Shown: positions 33,944 to 42,800 of the stretch, piece by piece | How the letters are laid out: the number at the start of each line of letters is the position of its first letter | Position numbering within the stretch: the first letter of the stretch is position 1 | Source: Brevibacillus brevis | Lineage (GTDB): Bacteria > Bacillota > Bacilli > Brevibacillales > Brevibacillaceae | Reading direction: 5' to 3' | DNA length: 64,000 nt | Assembly: GCF_031583145.1 (NCBI RefSeq) | Contig: NZ_CP134050.1 | Location: 621,739 to 685,738, forward strand | Made by a program: the position numbers and the translations under genes | Notes under the pieces: model-generated | What the model saw: the letters and a program-made list of their open reading frames with translations, nothing else | Database searches by the model: none | What the model was told of the DNA's origin: nothing

Positions 33944-34828
33944 ATGTTGGCAAACATTTTCGAGCGCAAAGGGGATCAGAAAAACTTCTGGGCGGAGTTG
34001 TTCGCCGCCAAACAAAACAACATGGCCATTCAGGCCAATGTTGTCGGCTTGGAGACACACAAATTGAACGAAGAATCCGTTCGCTGTTGGGTATTGGAAG
34101 TAGAGCCAACTGGGACTGTGAAAGGACTCGTTCCGCGAATGGAAACAGGCGTAGAAAAATCATCCGAGATGAATGAATTCCTGGGGCAGACCATTCCGGT
34201 CATGATCCTGCACATTGACCAGGACGCCGAACAAGTGCTGTGCAGCCGTATCCGTGCCATCGAACTGATGCAGGAAATTGCCTTACGGCGGGTGAAGGTA
34301 GGGGATCAATACACGGCTACGGTGACAAAAGTATCGCAGAACCGTATCGTGGCAGAAACCTCCGGGTTTTCATTTACGTTTACCAATTCCGACTTGAAAT
34401 TGCCATTTAAGGATTTGCGATACGTGTATCAAGTGGGTCATACAATCACCGTAGAAGTCAAGGAGATTGTAAGAGACGAGCAATCGGAGACACGGAGCGA
34501 AGCCGCTGACGAAGGGGAGCAACAGCCAAACGAAACCAATACTCGCTCATCCACGAAACTGATTGTTTCCCCTGTTCTTCAGGACAAATGGGGATTGATT
34601 GGCACAAAGTTCAATCTCCGTGGTGTATACAAAGGCGTGATTAAACGGCAATTCGACGCCGGATATTGGGTCGAACTGGTTCCAGGTTTGGATGTGTATT
34701 GCCTGCATCCGAAGCGAAGCCTGCACAAAGGGTTGCTCAAAGAAGGACAAGTAGTGTTCATTCAATTGCAGCGGGTCAACAACAAAGAGCGTCGGTTGAG
34801 CGGCGAAATTACCCGCGTAATCGGGTGA
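33944..34828 (+). CDS. Protein with S1-like RNA-binding domains
   Basis: A 294-residue protein starting at ATG 33944 behind AAAGGAGG. It shows three OB/S1-like segments: about 30-95 (a degenerate first barrel, WVLEVEPTGTVKGLVPRME), about 100-170 (VKVGDQYTATVTKVSQNRIVAET) and about 215-290 (GVYKGVIKRQFDAGYWVELVPGLDVYCLHPKR...), split by an acidic Gln/Asn-rich linker. S1 domains bind single-stranded RNA or DNA. On a plasmid this could affect translation or transfer DNA; the substrate is not clear. New transcription unit after a terminator. Confidence 0.7.
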   Translation: MLANIFERKGDQKNFWAELFAAKQNNMAIQANVVGLETHKLNEESVRCWVLEVEPTGTVKGLVPRMETGVEKSSEMNEFLGQTIPVMILHIDQDAEQVLCSRIRAIELMQEIALRRVKVGDQYTATVTKVSQNRIVAETSGFSFTFTNSDLKLPFKDLRYVYQVGHTITVEVKEIVRDEQSETRSEAADEGEQQPNETNTRSSTKLIVSPVLQDKWGLIGTKFNLRGVYKGVIKRQFDAGYWVELVPGLDVYCLHPKRSLHKGLLKEGQVVFIQLQRVNNKERRLSGEITRVIG

Positions 34829-34834
34829 GAAAAC

Positions 34835-35404
34835 ATGTTCGGGAAATCATGGAAATTCAACTGGGAACCTACGCAAACCTCATCTCTGGAGGTTCAGTCC
34901 CTGCTGCTGGAATGGGTGAAAACCATCGGGATCATCACGGCCACTTCCGCAGACTGGTTTCATGCCACCAAGAGAGAAACACGGGAAACGATCAAGCAGC
35001 TTTTGTCGGCTGGCATCATGATGCGCGGCCAAGCCCAATCCGAGGACAACCAAAAGCTCACCGTTTACGCCATCGAACCTCTTGCCGGAGACGAGGCCGT
35101 AAAAAAACTGATCCTGGAGCGTGTCTTGGACCACTGGCTAGACTACGTGGAGTCCATTGATATTCAGACAAACCCCAGCGGGGGTACGATCCGGATTGGA
35201 GAAGAACTGGTGGACATTCGGATTTTGTATGGGGATGTCCACCCTCCCGAACGGGAGCGGGTATTATGGTTCGGGGCAAATTGGGACAAGTTGCGATCTG
35301 TCATTCAGCCGGGACACTTTGCTGCGACCCTGGACCTTTGGGAAAAAGGCATGATGATGAAGTGGGAAAATAATTGGACACCCGTTCCCGTCAATAGTTT
35401 GTGA
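34835..35404 (+). CDS. HTH-containing hypothetical protein
   Basis: A 189-residue protein 6 bases after the S1-domain gene. The N-terminal 75 residues have a helix-turn-helix look (LEVQSLLLEWVKTIGIITATSADWF... TRETIKQLLSAGIMMRG). The C-terminal part is alpha/beta (GTIRIGEELVDIRILYGDVHPPERERVLWFG). No family recognised. Position suggests a plasmid regulator coupled to the S1-domain protein. Confidence 0.6.
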   Translation: MFGKSWKFNWEPTQTSSLEVQSLLLEWVKTIGIITATSADWFHATKRETRETIKQLLSAGIMMRGQAQSEDNQKLTVYAIEPLAGDEAVKKLILERVLDHWLDYVESIDIQTNPSGGTIRIGEELVDIRILYGDVHPPERERVLWFGANWDKLRSVIQPGHFAATLDLWEKGMMMKWENNWTPVPVNSL

Positions 35405-36117
35405 AAATGTCACTTGAATATCAAATTAATGTGCACCAGAGACAAGCTATCAAACGTCAGTAAATTGCGGTTAGTAACATCGCCGCATCCGGTTGACAGC
35501 GAGCCTCGCGTAGGCTGTTTGTTGCCAATTGGGTCGCCCCCGTAAGGGGAGGATTGGCTAGCCCACCCGCTTAGCAGACTGCTTGGGATTATCAACAATT
35601 TTGTTAAAATCAATCAACCAGTTTAGTAGGAAGGTTTCATCCCCTAATTGGAAGTTCTTTCTCGGAGCCAATTGAATCAAGTTCGTAGACAAAGAGAACC
35701 CTTGACCCTATTGGGTGGAAAGTAAGAGAATCCTTTTGGGGATGAATCCTTTCTTTAATTAACGGATATAAGGCTGCATTCGATCTTCAAAGAAGTGTTA
35801 CTGTTTCCGCAGTACCACATTGAAAAGGGGGCGACTTATTCCTTTCCTAAAATGAATGCTCTAGCCATTGTATCAGTCAGTTTCTGGACAGAATTATTGT
35901 ATCAGTCAGTTACTGGACAGAATTATTGTTAGGATTCCGGCTATATTTGTTCGCAAAAACAAAATCACCTAAAACGTGTAATTTATGGCATAATTTAGTT
36001 TGTGATGCGGTGGATTATACTTAATACCAACAGCGGGTTTTATGAGATGGCTGCAATCCTTGGTGCAAAGAAAAAGCAATATTCAGCGAAAAAAGAACTG
36101 GGGTGTTGTGCAAAGTG
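35405..36117. other. Gene-free 713-base stretch
   Basis: No supported reading frame on either strand. The left part (about 35500-35590) is rich in short hairpins, for example CCCC-GTAA-GGGG at 35536-35551 inside a larger CCAAT/ATTGG pairing; it might be a structured RNA or site, but I recognise none. A tandem 29-base repeat lies at 35867-35924. The right part is A+T-rich and contains the promoter region of the LRR gene. No tRNA is visible. Confidence 0.5.
35867..35930. repeat. Tandem 29-base direct repeat
   Basis: Two adjacent copies (35867-35895 and 35896-35924) differ at one base and carry TGTATCAGTCAG and CTGGACAG. Repeated short blocks like this occur at ends of IS21-type elements, so it may be an old insertion-sequence end. 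No transposase frame is beside it. Confidence 0.6.
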
Positions 36118-36849
36118 ATGTTCAAAAAAAACATTTTATTACTGTTTGCATTGGCAGTGATAGTATTTTTTTCTTCAATATTTGAGGTCAATCGGGAAGT
36201 ACGTATTCCAGATCCGAATTTAAAGCGAGCTCTTATAAATCAGGGAGTTGATGCAGATAACAATGGATCTATTTCAAAAGGTGAAATGGGTAAAGTTGTA
36301 AAGTTAGATTTGTCGGGTCAAAGCATTGAAGATTTAGAAGGACTTCAGTATCTCAAAAAAATACAATCATTAGACCTATCCAACAATTATATAAATAATT
36401 TTGAAAGTATTAAAAGCCTATACACTCTTAACCATTTGAACATTAGTTCAAACGGAATTGAAAAAATTGATTTCCTGAGAGATCTAAAAGAAGCCAAAAC
36501 GTTATATATATCAAACAATAAGATAACAAATATCGATCCCATCGAAAATCTAACGAATTTAACTTTTTTATCTGCAGGCTTCAATCGAATTACGTCTATT
36601 GAGAAACTAGAACGTTTAGTTAACTTGAAACATCTTTACTTAGAATTTAATCAGATAAATGATATATCAGCATTAGCCAATCTATCATCATTAGAGACTC
36701 TTCATATTTTCCATAACCAGATAACCGACATTATGCCTCTTCAAAATTTAAGAGTACTAAAAAGATTAAACATTAAGGAGAATAATATTAAGGATTTCTC
36801 TCCCTTAAACAAACTAAATCGACTCAATCAACTTGAATATAACAAATAA
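36118..36849 (+). CDS. Exported leucine-rich-repeat protein (internalin-like)
   Basis: A 243-residue protein. ATG 36118 is chosen over upstream GTG/TTG codons; the ribosome site is weak (GGGGTG, long spacing). An N-terminal hydrophobic segment (signal or anchor) is followed by an internalin-type cap with an EF-hand-like loop (DADNNGSISKGE). About seven 22-residue repeats follow (L-x-x-L-x-L-x-x-N-x-I pattern). Such proteins bind other proteins at the cell surface. Codon use is far more A+T-rich than the rest of the element, pointing to separate acquisition. Confidence 0.82.
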   Translation: MFKKNILLLFALAVIVFFSSIFEVNREVRIPDPNLKRALINQGVDADNNGSISKGEMGKVVKLDLSGQSIEDLEGLQYLKKIQSLDLSNNYINNFESIKSLYTLNHLNISSNGIEKIDFLRDLKEAKTLYISNNKITNIDPIENLTNLTFLSAGFNRITSIEKLERLVNLKHLYLEFNQINDISALANLSSLETLHIFHNQITDIMPLQNLRVLKRLNIKENNIKDFSPLNKLNRLNQLEYNK

Positions 36850-36932
36850 ATCAAAATATATAATATATTGGCAGCATTACCATTATTTAGTAATATCTTT
36901 CGTGAAGCTATTAAATTATATGAGGTGATACG

Positions 36933-37589
36933 ATGAAAAAACTATTGTGTAGTATTTTGACCACCTTTATGCTGTTTCTCGTTGGCACATCTGTAATGGC
37001 TTCGGAGAAGAGCATCACTGTCAAGGTAACTGATCTTACCCGAGAAGAATATCTTAAGATCCTTGCGGAAGATATGGGTATAACCGTTGAAGAAGCCGAT
37101 AAGTATGATAAAGAGCAGACCAAAAAAACTGAAGCTAGGCTGAAAAAACAATATCCTGAACTATTTGCAGATACAATCACTACTTTAGCTGAAACTAACT
37201 CTTACGCCTATAAAACTGTACAACATACTGAAGAATACCCCGAAAATGATGACTTTAGTGCGAAGGTTGTTGCTACTCTAAAAATTTATGCGTCCGGTAG
37301 TTTTCGACAAATTGTCGATGTTACAGGTGTTTCTTCCCGTCGCGTTAGTGGAACTTATGATTATGACTGGGAAGAAAACTACGCTTGGACAAGTCCATCA
37401 GCTGAGGAAGTAAGAGAAGAGGGCGCTACTGCAATTGATATTGGTGCTAATGGTTATTTCGTTGTTGAAGTCCCCTATGAAATTAATCTTGGCGGATTTG
37501 GTTTTGGCGGTGCTTATGGCAATACATTCAGATATGAATCGGAGGAAATGGATATCATTTTTGAGTATGACCTTTATGACAGCATTTAA
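36933..37589 (+). CDS. Exported hypothetical protein
   Basis: A 218-residue protein with a signal peptide (cleavage near VMA). A charged helical N-domain (REEYLKILAEDMGITVEEADKYDKEQTKK) and a beta-rich C-domain (YDYDWEENYAWTSPS, GYFVVEVPYEINLGGFGFGGAYG) follow. The signal plus A+T-rich codons match the LRR gene upstream. ATG 36933 has a GAGGTG site. It could be a secreted effector or immunity partner, but there is no motif for that. Unknown. Confidence 0.7.
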   Translation: MKKLLCSILTTFMLFLVGTSVMASEKSITVKVTDLTREEYLKILAEDMGITVEEADKYDKEQTKKTEARLKKQYPELFADTITTLAETNSYAYKTVQHTEEYPENDDFSAKVVATLKIYASGSFRQIVDVTGVSSRRVSGTYDYDWEENYAWTSPSAEEVREEGATAIDIGANGYFVVEVPYEINLGGFGFGGAYGNTFRYESEEMDIIFEYDLYDSI

Positions 37590-38441
37590 TGACAATGGAG
37601 TATGAAATGTAGATTATGGATCTTCGTTGCTTTCCGATACTAAGCCAGGTATCTTCGCACGGTGCGTTCGGACAACCAGTTTGTTCGCAGGTCGCTTCCT
37701 TTCATTGAATAGGATTCGCGAGATCTAAGTTTGGTAGTTTCACACAATCGTAGCGCTTGGCCTTGGCACCAGACCATCAGCAATGTGATTATCTCCTGTC
37801 CCACGGTGACATTTTCATGACGGGTTACAGGATGACAATATCACAGGCGTACAACACCCCTCTCTCCCTCTTGACGAAGAGATAGAGCATTAGGTAAAAT
37901 ATGGGCAAACCAAGTCCAATATACGAATCATCAGAGGCTTTTTCCGTGAAGCGGATAGGGGTTCGTATACAATCAACCATGTTGAGCATGGGAGATTGCG
38001 AAGAAACGGGATACCTCATACCGTTGGGTAGTTGGCAATACCTTTTCCCAATGAGGAGGATGTTTTACGTTGGGCGTAAAACATCAAGAAATGGTGTGAG
38101 GCTTTGACCCATGGTGCGCCTCTTCCAAACATGCAGGGGAAGCAGTTTGGACAACATGGGCGGAACGGATGCCGCGCTTGTCGTATCCTTGCTTGGACAA
38201 GAGTGGCATGGGGAGTTGCGAGAGAGCAAGGCACGGACTCGTGACGGGTGCAGGTGGCAAACATGTTGGGCATGGCTGTATCATTTGCACATGAGTAATC
38301 GTTTTTGGTGCATAGGCGTAGTACGCTTTTTGCAGGATTTTTCTGTCAAAAGGGGTACTACGCCTTTTTGCGTTTTCAAAACACCTTCTTCAAAATACAA
38401 TAGGGTAAAGGATGTTGTATCAAAAGGGGGTGAAATCATTT
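37590..38441. other. Gene-free 852-base stretch with possible transposase relic
   Basis: No intact gene. On the minus strand around 37783-37625 a broken frame contains LSERTVRRYLA followed by a stop, then YRKATK. This looks like the N-terminal HTH of an IS21-type transposase, but it is too short and degraded to be sure. The right part holds a terminator (38314-38370) and the promoter region of the next operon (TACAAT near 38396). Confidence 0.35.
38314..38370 (+). terminator. Rho-independent terminator before the PIN toxin operon
   Basis: An 11-bp perfect stem (AGGCGTAGTAC at 38314-38324 with GTACTACGCCT at 38355-38365) is followed by TTTTT. It insulates the downstream toxin-antitoxin genes. 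No intact gene ends just upstream, so the transcript it stops is unknown. Confidence 0.75.
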
Positions 38442-38594
38442 ATGGAAAAGGAGAGGAAAGGGATGGACAGTTTACAAAAAGAATTGGAAGCATGCCGGAG
38501 AGAGTATGCAGATGCACCGCGGCTTAGTGAAGAAGAATTGGATCGAATCATCAAAGAAGTTCGGAGATCGATTCGGGAAGGAGAGGTACAATGA
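38442..38594 (+). CDS. Putative antitoxin of a PIN-domain pair
   Basis: A 50-residue, highly charged helical protein (LQKELEACRREYADAPRL, EEELDRIIKEVRRSIREG). ATG 38442 has AAGGGGGTG upstream. Small charged proteins just before a PIN toxin with overlapping genes (ATGA at 38591) are typical antitoxins. No DNA-binding motif is visible. The call rests on context. Confidence 0.65.
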   Translation: MEKERKGMDSLQKELEACRREYADAPRLSEEELDRIIKEVRRSIREGEVQ

Positions 38595-39031
38595 ACGTTA
38601 TCATTGATACCTCTTCTTTTATTCGAGCGATCATTGAAAATGATTCGGTTGCTTGGGAATGTCTCGAAATGGTCATGGTTCACCATCAACATTTGGTAAC
38701 AGAAGAAATGGCGAAAGAATTACTTGTCGCGATTTACCAAGTAAGTGGGCGAAAAGGCAAAAATCCGTTACCTGCCTTTCGTATGGCAGCATTGTACTTG
38801 CTTCGAGCCAAAGAAATTGAGCCTGACCTAAGTTATTCATGGTGTTTTGATCCGAACGATGCCATGTTCATCGAATGTGCGATCTGTGGAGGCGCAAAAG
38901 TAGTCATCTCCAATGACAGAAGTTTGACAACACTTCATGAGTACGTTACGGATGAAGAAGGGAAGCGACTCATTCGTGAGATTGAGTTTTTAACCCCGGA
39001 AGAATTTGTAAGTAAATATGGCCTGTCATGA
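38591..39031 (+). CDS. PIN-domain ribonuclease toxin (VapC-like, PIN_3/COG1569 type)
   Basis: A 146-residue PIN domain with the acidic residues of the family: D6 in VIIDTSSF, Glu in EEMAKELL, and Asp residues in CFDPNDAMFIECA and VISNDRSL. PIN toxins cleave RNA and are held by an antitoxin made from the gene before. The ATGA overlap with the antitoxin gene supports coupled expression. Typical plasmid stabilisation module. Confidence 0.85.
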   Translation: MNVIIDTSSFIRAIIENDSVAWECLEMVMVHHQHLVTEEMAKELLVAIYQVSGRKGKNPLPAFRMAALYLLRAKEIEPDLSYSWCFDPNDAMFIECAICGGAKVVISNDRSLTTLHEYVTDEEGKRLIREIEFLTPEEFVSKYGLS

Positions 39032-39054
39032 TTTTTTCATCAGGCACAGGAAAT

Positions 39055-39096
39055 GGAAGACTTTTCAACCGTGAGGGGAGGAAGTCTTTTTTCATT
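39055..39096 (+). terminator. Terminator after the PIN toxin operon
   Basis: AAGACTT (39057-39063) pairs with AAGTCTT (39082-39088) and TTTTTT follows. The same stem sequence recurs at 39746-39785, and in a variant at 42897-42934, each time followed by a pseudoknot-forming segment. Confidence 0.75.
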
Positions 39097-39113
39097 TTGC
39101 CCTCTTCCCTTGC

Positions 39114-39147
39114 GGTAAATCGTCCGTTTACCAATCAGGATGGACGA
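39114..39147 (+). promoter_or_regulatory. H-type RNA pseudoknot before the MazF-like operon
   Basis: Stem 1: GGTAAA (39114-39119) with TTTACC (39127-39132). Its loop TCGTCCG supplies TCGTCC, which pairs with GGACGA at 39142-39147 (stem 2, 6 bp). The connecting loop is 9 bases. An AGGAGG ribosome site follows at 39152-39157, so folding could control translation of the antitoxin. The sequence differs from the two other pseudoknots but the topology and position are the same. Confidence 0.55.
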
Positions 39148-39204
39148 CAATAGGAGGTGTTGCTTGTGGAGATTTCAAAGTATAATGGCTTTGAGGTGGT
39201 CTGT

Positions 39205-39378
39205 ATGACAAAAATCGAATCCATCTTAAAGTCCATTATGGAATTGACCGAAACCGAAAAAAGGGAATTATTTTTTCGGTTATACTCTGAATTGGAAGAG
39301 ATGGGATTCCTGAAGCTGAGTGAATCTTCACTTGCTGAATGGAATAGTAAGGAGGACGATGTATATAATGACCTATGA
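39205..39378 (+). CDS. Putative antitoxin of a MazF/PemK-type pair
   Basis: A 57-residue acidic, helical protein (MTKIESILKSIMELTETEKRE start) resembling the addiction-module family that begins with a Leu/Glu-rich helix pair. ATG 39205 has GAGGTGG with 7-base spacing. An alternative start, GTG 39166, has the stronger AGGAGG site and would add 13 residues. Its end overlaps the toxin start, as expected for co-translated antitoxin and toxin. Confidence 0.65.
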   Translation: MTKIESILKSIMELTETEKRELFFRLYSELEEMGFLKLSESSLAEWNSKEDDVYNDL

Positions 39379-39724
39379 ACAAGGGAGCATCGTCCTACTT
39401 CCCTTTCCTTTTTCCGATCTGGAAGGAATGGAGAAACGTCCCGCTCTGGTTCTGTCGAATGCAGACAGCCAAGAGAAAACGGGGCGTTTTATTTGTATGA
39501 TGATAACTTCCGCTATGCCAGTTAATGAATACGATATCGTCATTCAAAACTGGGAAGCGGCAGGGTTATTAAAGCCTTCCGTTGCCAAAGTGAACAGAGT
39601 GTTTACCATCAATCAGGAACTGGTTATCAAGGTATTAGGGAAACTGGAACATTCCGATTTCTACACGATTTTTCAAGCGTTTTTTCGATTATTTCAGGAG
39701 CGCTCCACAAAATCTCAGGAATGA
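39359..39724 (+). CDS. MazF/PemK-like endoribonuclease toxin
   Basis: A 121-residue PemK/MazF-fold protein: start GSIVLLPFPFSDLEGMEKRPALVLS, central strand FICMMITSA, and the region KPSVAKVNRVFTINQELVIKVLGKL. MazF-type toxins cut single-stranded mRNA at short motifs. ATG 39359 follows AAGGAGG by only 3 bases; ATG 39368 is an equally possible start. Overlaps the antitoxin gene by 20 bases. A terminator follows. Confidence 0.82.
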   Translation: MYIMTYEQGSIVLLPFPFSDLEGMEKRPALVLSNADSQEKTGRFICMMITSAMPVNEYDIVIQNWEAAGLLKPSVAKVNRVFTINQELVIKVLGKLEHSDFYTIFQAFFRLFQERSTKSQE

Positions 39725-39745
39725 TGTTGATTCATTCAGGAACGA

Positions 39746-39785
39746 AAGACTTTTCTACCGCTTTAGGAAGGAAGTCTTTTTTATT
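39746..39785 (+). terminator. Terminator before ssb
   Basis: AAGACTT (39746-39752) pairs with AAGTCTT (39772-39778) and TTTTTTATTTT follows. Nearly the same stem as the terminators at 39055 and 42897. Confidence 0.75.
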
Positions 39786-39787
39786 TT

Positions 39788-39830
39788 GCCCCCGTGCGGG
39801 CGAAACAATAGCACGAGCCGAGAAATCGGC
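39788..39830 (+). promoter_or_regulatory. H-type pseudoknot plus GNRA hairpin in the ssb leader
   Basis: Stem 1: GCCC (39788-39791) with GGGC (39798-39801). The loop sequence CGTGC (39793-39797) pairs with GCACG (39811-39815), bridged by GAAACAATA. A perfect GCCGA-GAAA-TCGGC tetraloop hairpin follows at 39817-39830, then the ribosome site AAAGGAG and the ssb ATG. The same motif with base-pair changes lies at 42947-42988. Confidence 0.65.
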
Positions 39831-39844
39831 GGAAAGGAGAAATC

Positions 39845-42800
39845 ATGAATCGAGTAATTTTGATTGGTCGTCTGACGAAAGATCGTGCGACCTGTTTCCC
39901 TATAACCGCCTAAACGCGGGAAATGGGAGGGCAATCGCCCAACTCTGTCCCTGAGTGCAGGAATGACGGCACCATGTCTGCCTGAAACTGCACCGCTAAG
40001 ACTCCTGCACGCGCCGGGTCTGGCAGGGCACGGGGTGTGAAGCCAGGTAAAGGCGGCTGAACCGCGCCTGGAGCCACCCGAGAGGGAAGGTATGGCGCGG
40101 GATAGGCCGGGCGGCTGAAAAGCCGGTCATGGTGAGAACGTCCAAAGCGGACTGACGAATCCCCGAATGTACGGGTCTAAATCGTCACGATGACCGAAAG
40201 GCACTGCCAGCGGGAGCTGGGTGGGTGGCGTGGAGTACGAATGGTCTTTAGGAAACACGCTATACCGGACAATGGCGGTATCCAGCCCACAGGCCCAGAG
40301 GGGTCACCTAAAACCGGCATGGATAGCTAGGGGACAGGGAACAGGGAAAGCGGCAGACACCCACACCAAACGGACTGCCATCCGGGGTGGTCGCTATAAG
40401 GCGGAAGCCGAAATGCGTTTGCTGCCGTGAGAGCGGGGGCGCGACTGATGAAGCTCCTGTAATGGGAGCGGAGGAACAGCCCCCAGTCTTGGGCGCCAAG
40501 AACCGATTTTCCAGCGAACTGCAAAGGTCGGGTAGGAACGTGGGGACATTCCGAAAGGAGGAATGCCACGGTGCAGGCTTTAAGATACTGGGAGTACTAC
40601 GGGATGACCGATACCTTCACCAGACTACATGAAGAGGCGAAGCAAGGGAAGGGGTTCGTCCGCCTCTATGACATCATCACCAGCCGTGAGAACATCCTCC
40701 TTGCCTTCCGCACCATCAAAAGCAACAAGGGATCGGTCACACCCGGCACAGATGGGGTTACCATCGAGGATATTAAGAGGATACCAGAGGACGAACTGGT
40801 TGAAAAAGTCAGGCGGATACTCTCCAACTACCAACCCAAAAAGGTAAGGAGAGTGTACATCCCTAAAGAAGGCAGAAACGGCAAACGTCCACTCGGAATC
40901 CCATGCATGATTGACCGCATCATCCAGCAGGCGTTTAAGCAGGTACTGGAACCGATAACCGAAGCCCACTTCTACAAGCACAGCTATGGTTTCAGGCCGC
41001 TGCGCTCGGCACACCATGCGCTGGCACGAGTGCAACACCTCGTAAACCACGCAAGACTTCATTACGTGGTTGACATCGACATCAAAGGTTTCTTTGATAA
41101 CGTCAACCACTCCCTGCTGATGAAGCAGATGTGGAACATGGGAATCCGGGACAGAAAGGTGCTCCGCATTATCATGAAAATACTGAAAGCCCCCATTGAG
41201 GGTGAGGGAGTACCGACCAAGGGCACGCCACAGGGAGGAATCATCTCCCCATTGCTATCCAACATTGTGCTCAACGACTTAGACCAATGGGTAGCAGGAC
41301 AATGGGAGACATTCCGAACACGGCACCAATACAGCAGCAACGAAAAGAAAAACAGAGCCCTCAAGGAAACCAATCTCAAAGAAGGATACATCGTCCGCTA
41401 CGCGGATGATTTCAAAATCCTTTGCCGGGACTGGAAAACCGCCCAAAAGTGGTACCACGCCGTCCGCCTGTACCTGAAAGACCGCCTGAAACTCGACATC
41501 TCCCCCGAAAAGTCCCAAATCGTGAACCTTCGGAAACGAAAATCCGAATTCCTGGGTTTCACGATATGGGCGATCAAAAAGGGTAAGAAATACGTGGCGC
41601 ACACGGGCATCCGGGACAAGAAGAAACAGCAAATCAAGAAACAAGCCAAGGAACTCATCAAAAACATCCAGAAATCCCCGACAGCCCAAAATGTGCTACG
41701 ATACAACAGCTTCGTCCTAGGAATCCATAACTACTTCAAGAAGGCAACACACGTAAACATTGAATTCTCACGCATTGCCTACGACCTAGGCAGGTTCCTG
41801 TATAACAGGCTCAAGGGTCTCTCCAGATACGAGCATCCCGAAGACCCGCCACCGACGTACACCAAATTCTATAGGAATGCCTATAGAACGTACAAGGTGG
41901 CAGGGGTTTATCTCTACCCGCTGGCAGACGTACAGCATGAATGGAACAGTTATCAATTCAAACAAGAACTAACCCCATTCACTATGCAGGGTAGAGAACT
42001 CATCCACAAACGACTACAGGGTGACGTGGAATGGGAACTTCTCAAATTGATGAAGTCCCACATTCCAAACGCAACGGTACAGTATATGGACAACCGCCTA
42101 AGCCACTACAGCATGAAGATGGGCAAGTGTGAAATAACGGGCATGTTCCTCTTCGCCGAAGATGTACACTGCCATCACTATCTGCCCAAGCATCTTGGTG
42201 GCACGGATGATTTCGACAACCTCAGAATCATCCACAAGGTTGTCCATAGACTGATACATGCCACAGACCCTGAGACGATCCGGAACCTGCTGATACGAAT
42301 CATGCCATCAAAGACGGTACTGAAGCGCATCAACCAGTATCGGAAGAAAGCTGGGCTGGAACTTATCGGTTAAGTAAGCACCCAAGATGGAACGCCGTAT
42401 GAGGGGAAACTCTCACGTACGGTGTGAAGGAGGGGAAAAGGCGGCGATAACATCAAAGTCTTACCTATTCCTATCGGAGATGCGCTACACGACAAGCGGA
42501 ATCGCTGTTACGACGTTTACGCTGGCCGTGAATCGCCCGTATGCCAATCAAGAAGGAGAACGGCAAGCGGATTTTATCAACATCGTAACTTGGCAAAAAC
42601 TTGCCGATCTGTGCGCAAACTACTTGCGCAAGGGCCGACAAGTTGGGGTGGAAGGAAGGCTGCAAACCCGGTCATACGAAAACCAGGAAGGCCGAAAAGT
42701 ATACGTGACAGAGGTTGTGGCGGACCGTGCTTATTTCCTTGATAAAGCACAGGATGATCAAGCAAACAACCCGCATTCTAACCATGATCCTTTTGCCTCG

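Noticed and set aside
37625..37783. Minus-strand LSERTVRRYLA transposase-like segment
   Set aside because: Too short and interrupted by a stop; kept only as a remark on the gap, not as a called gene.
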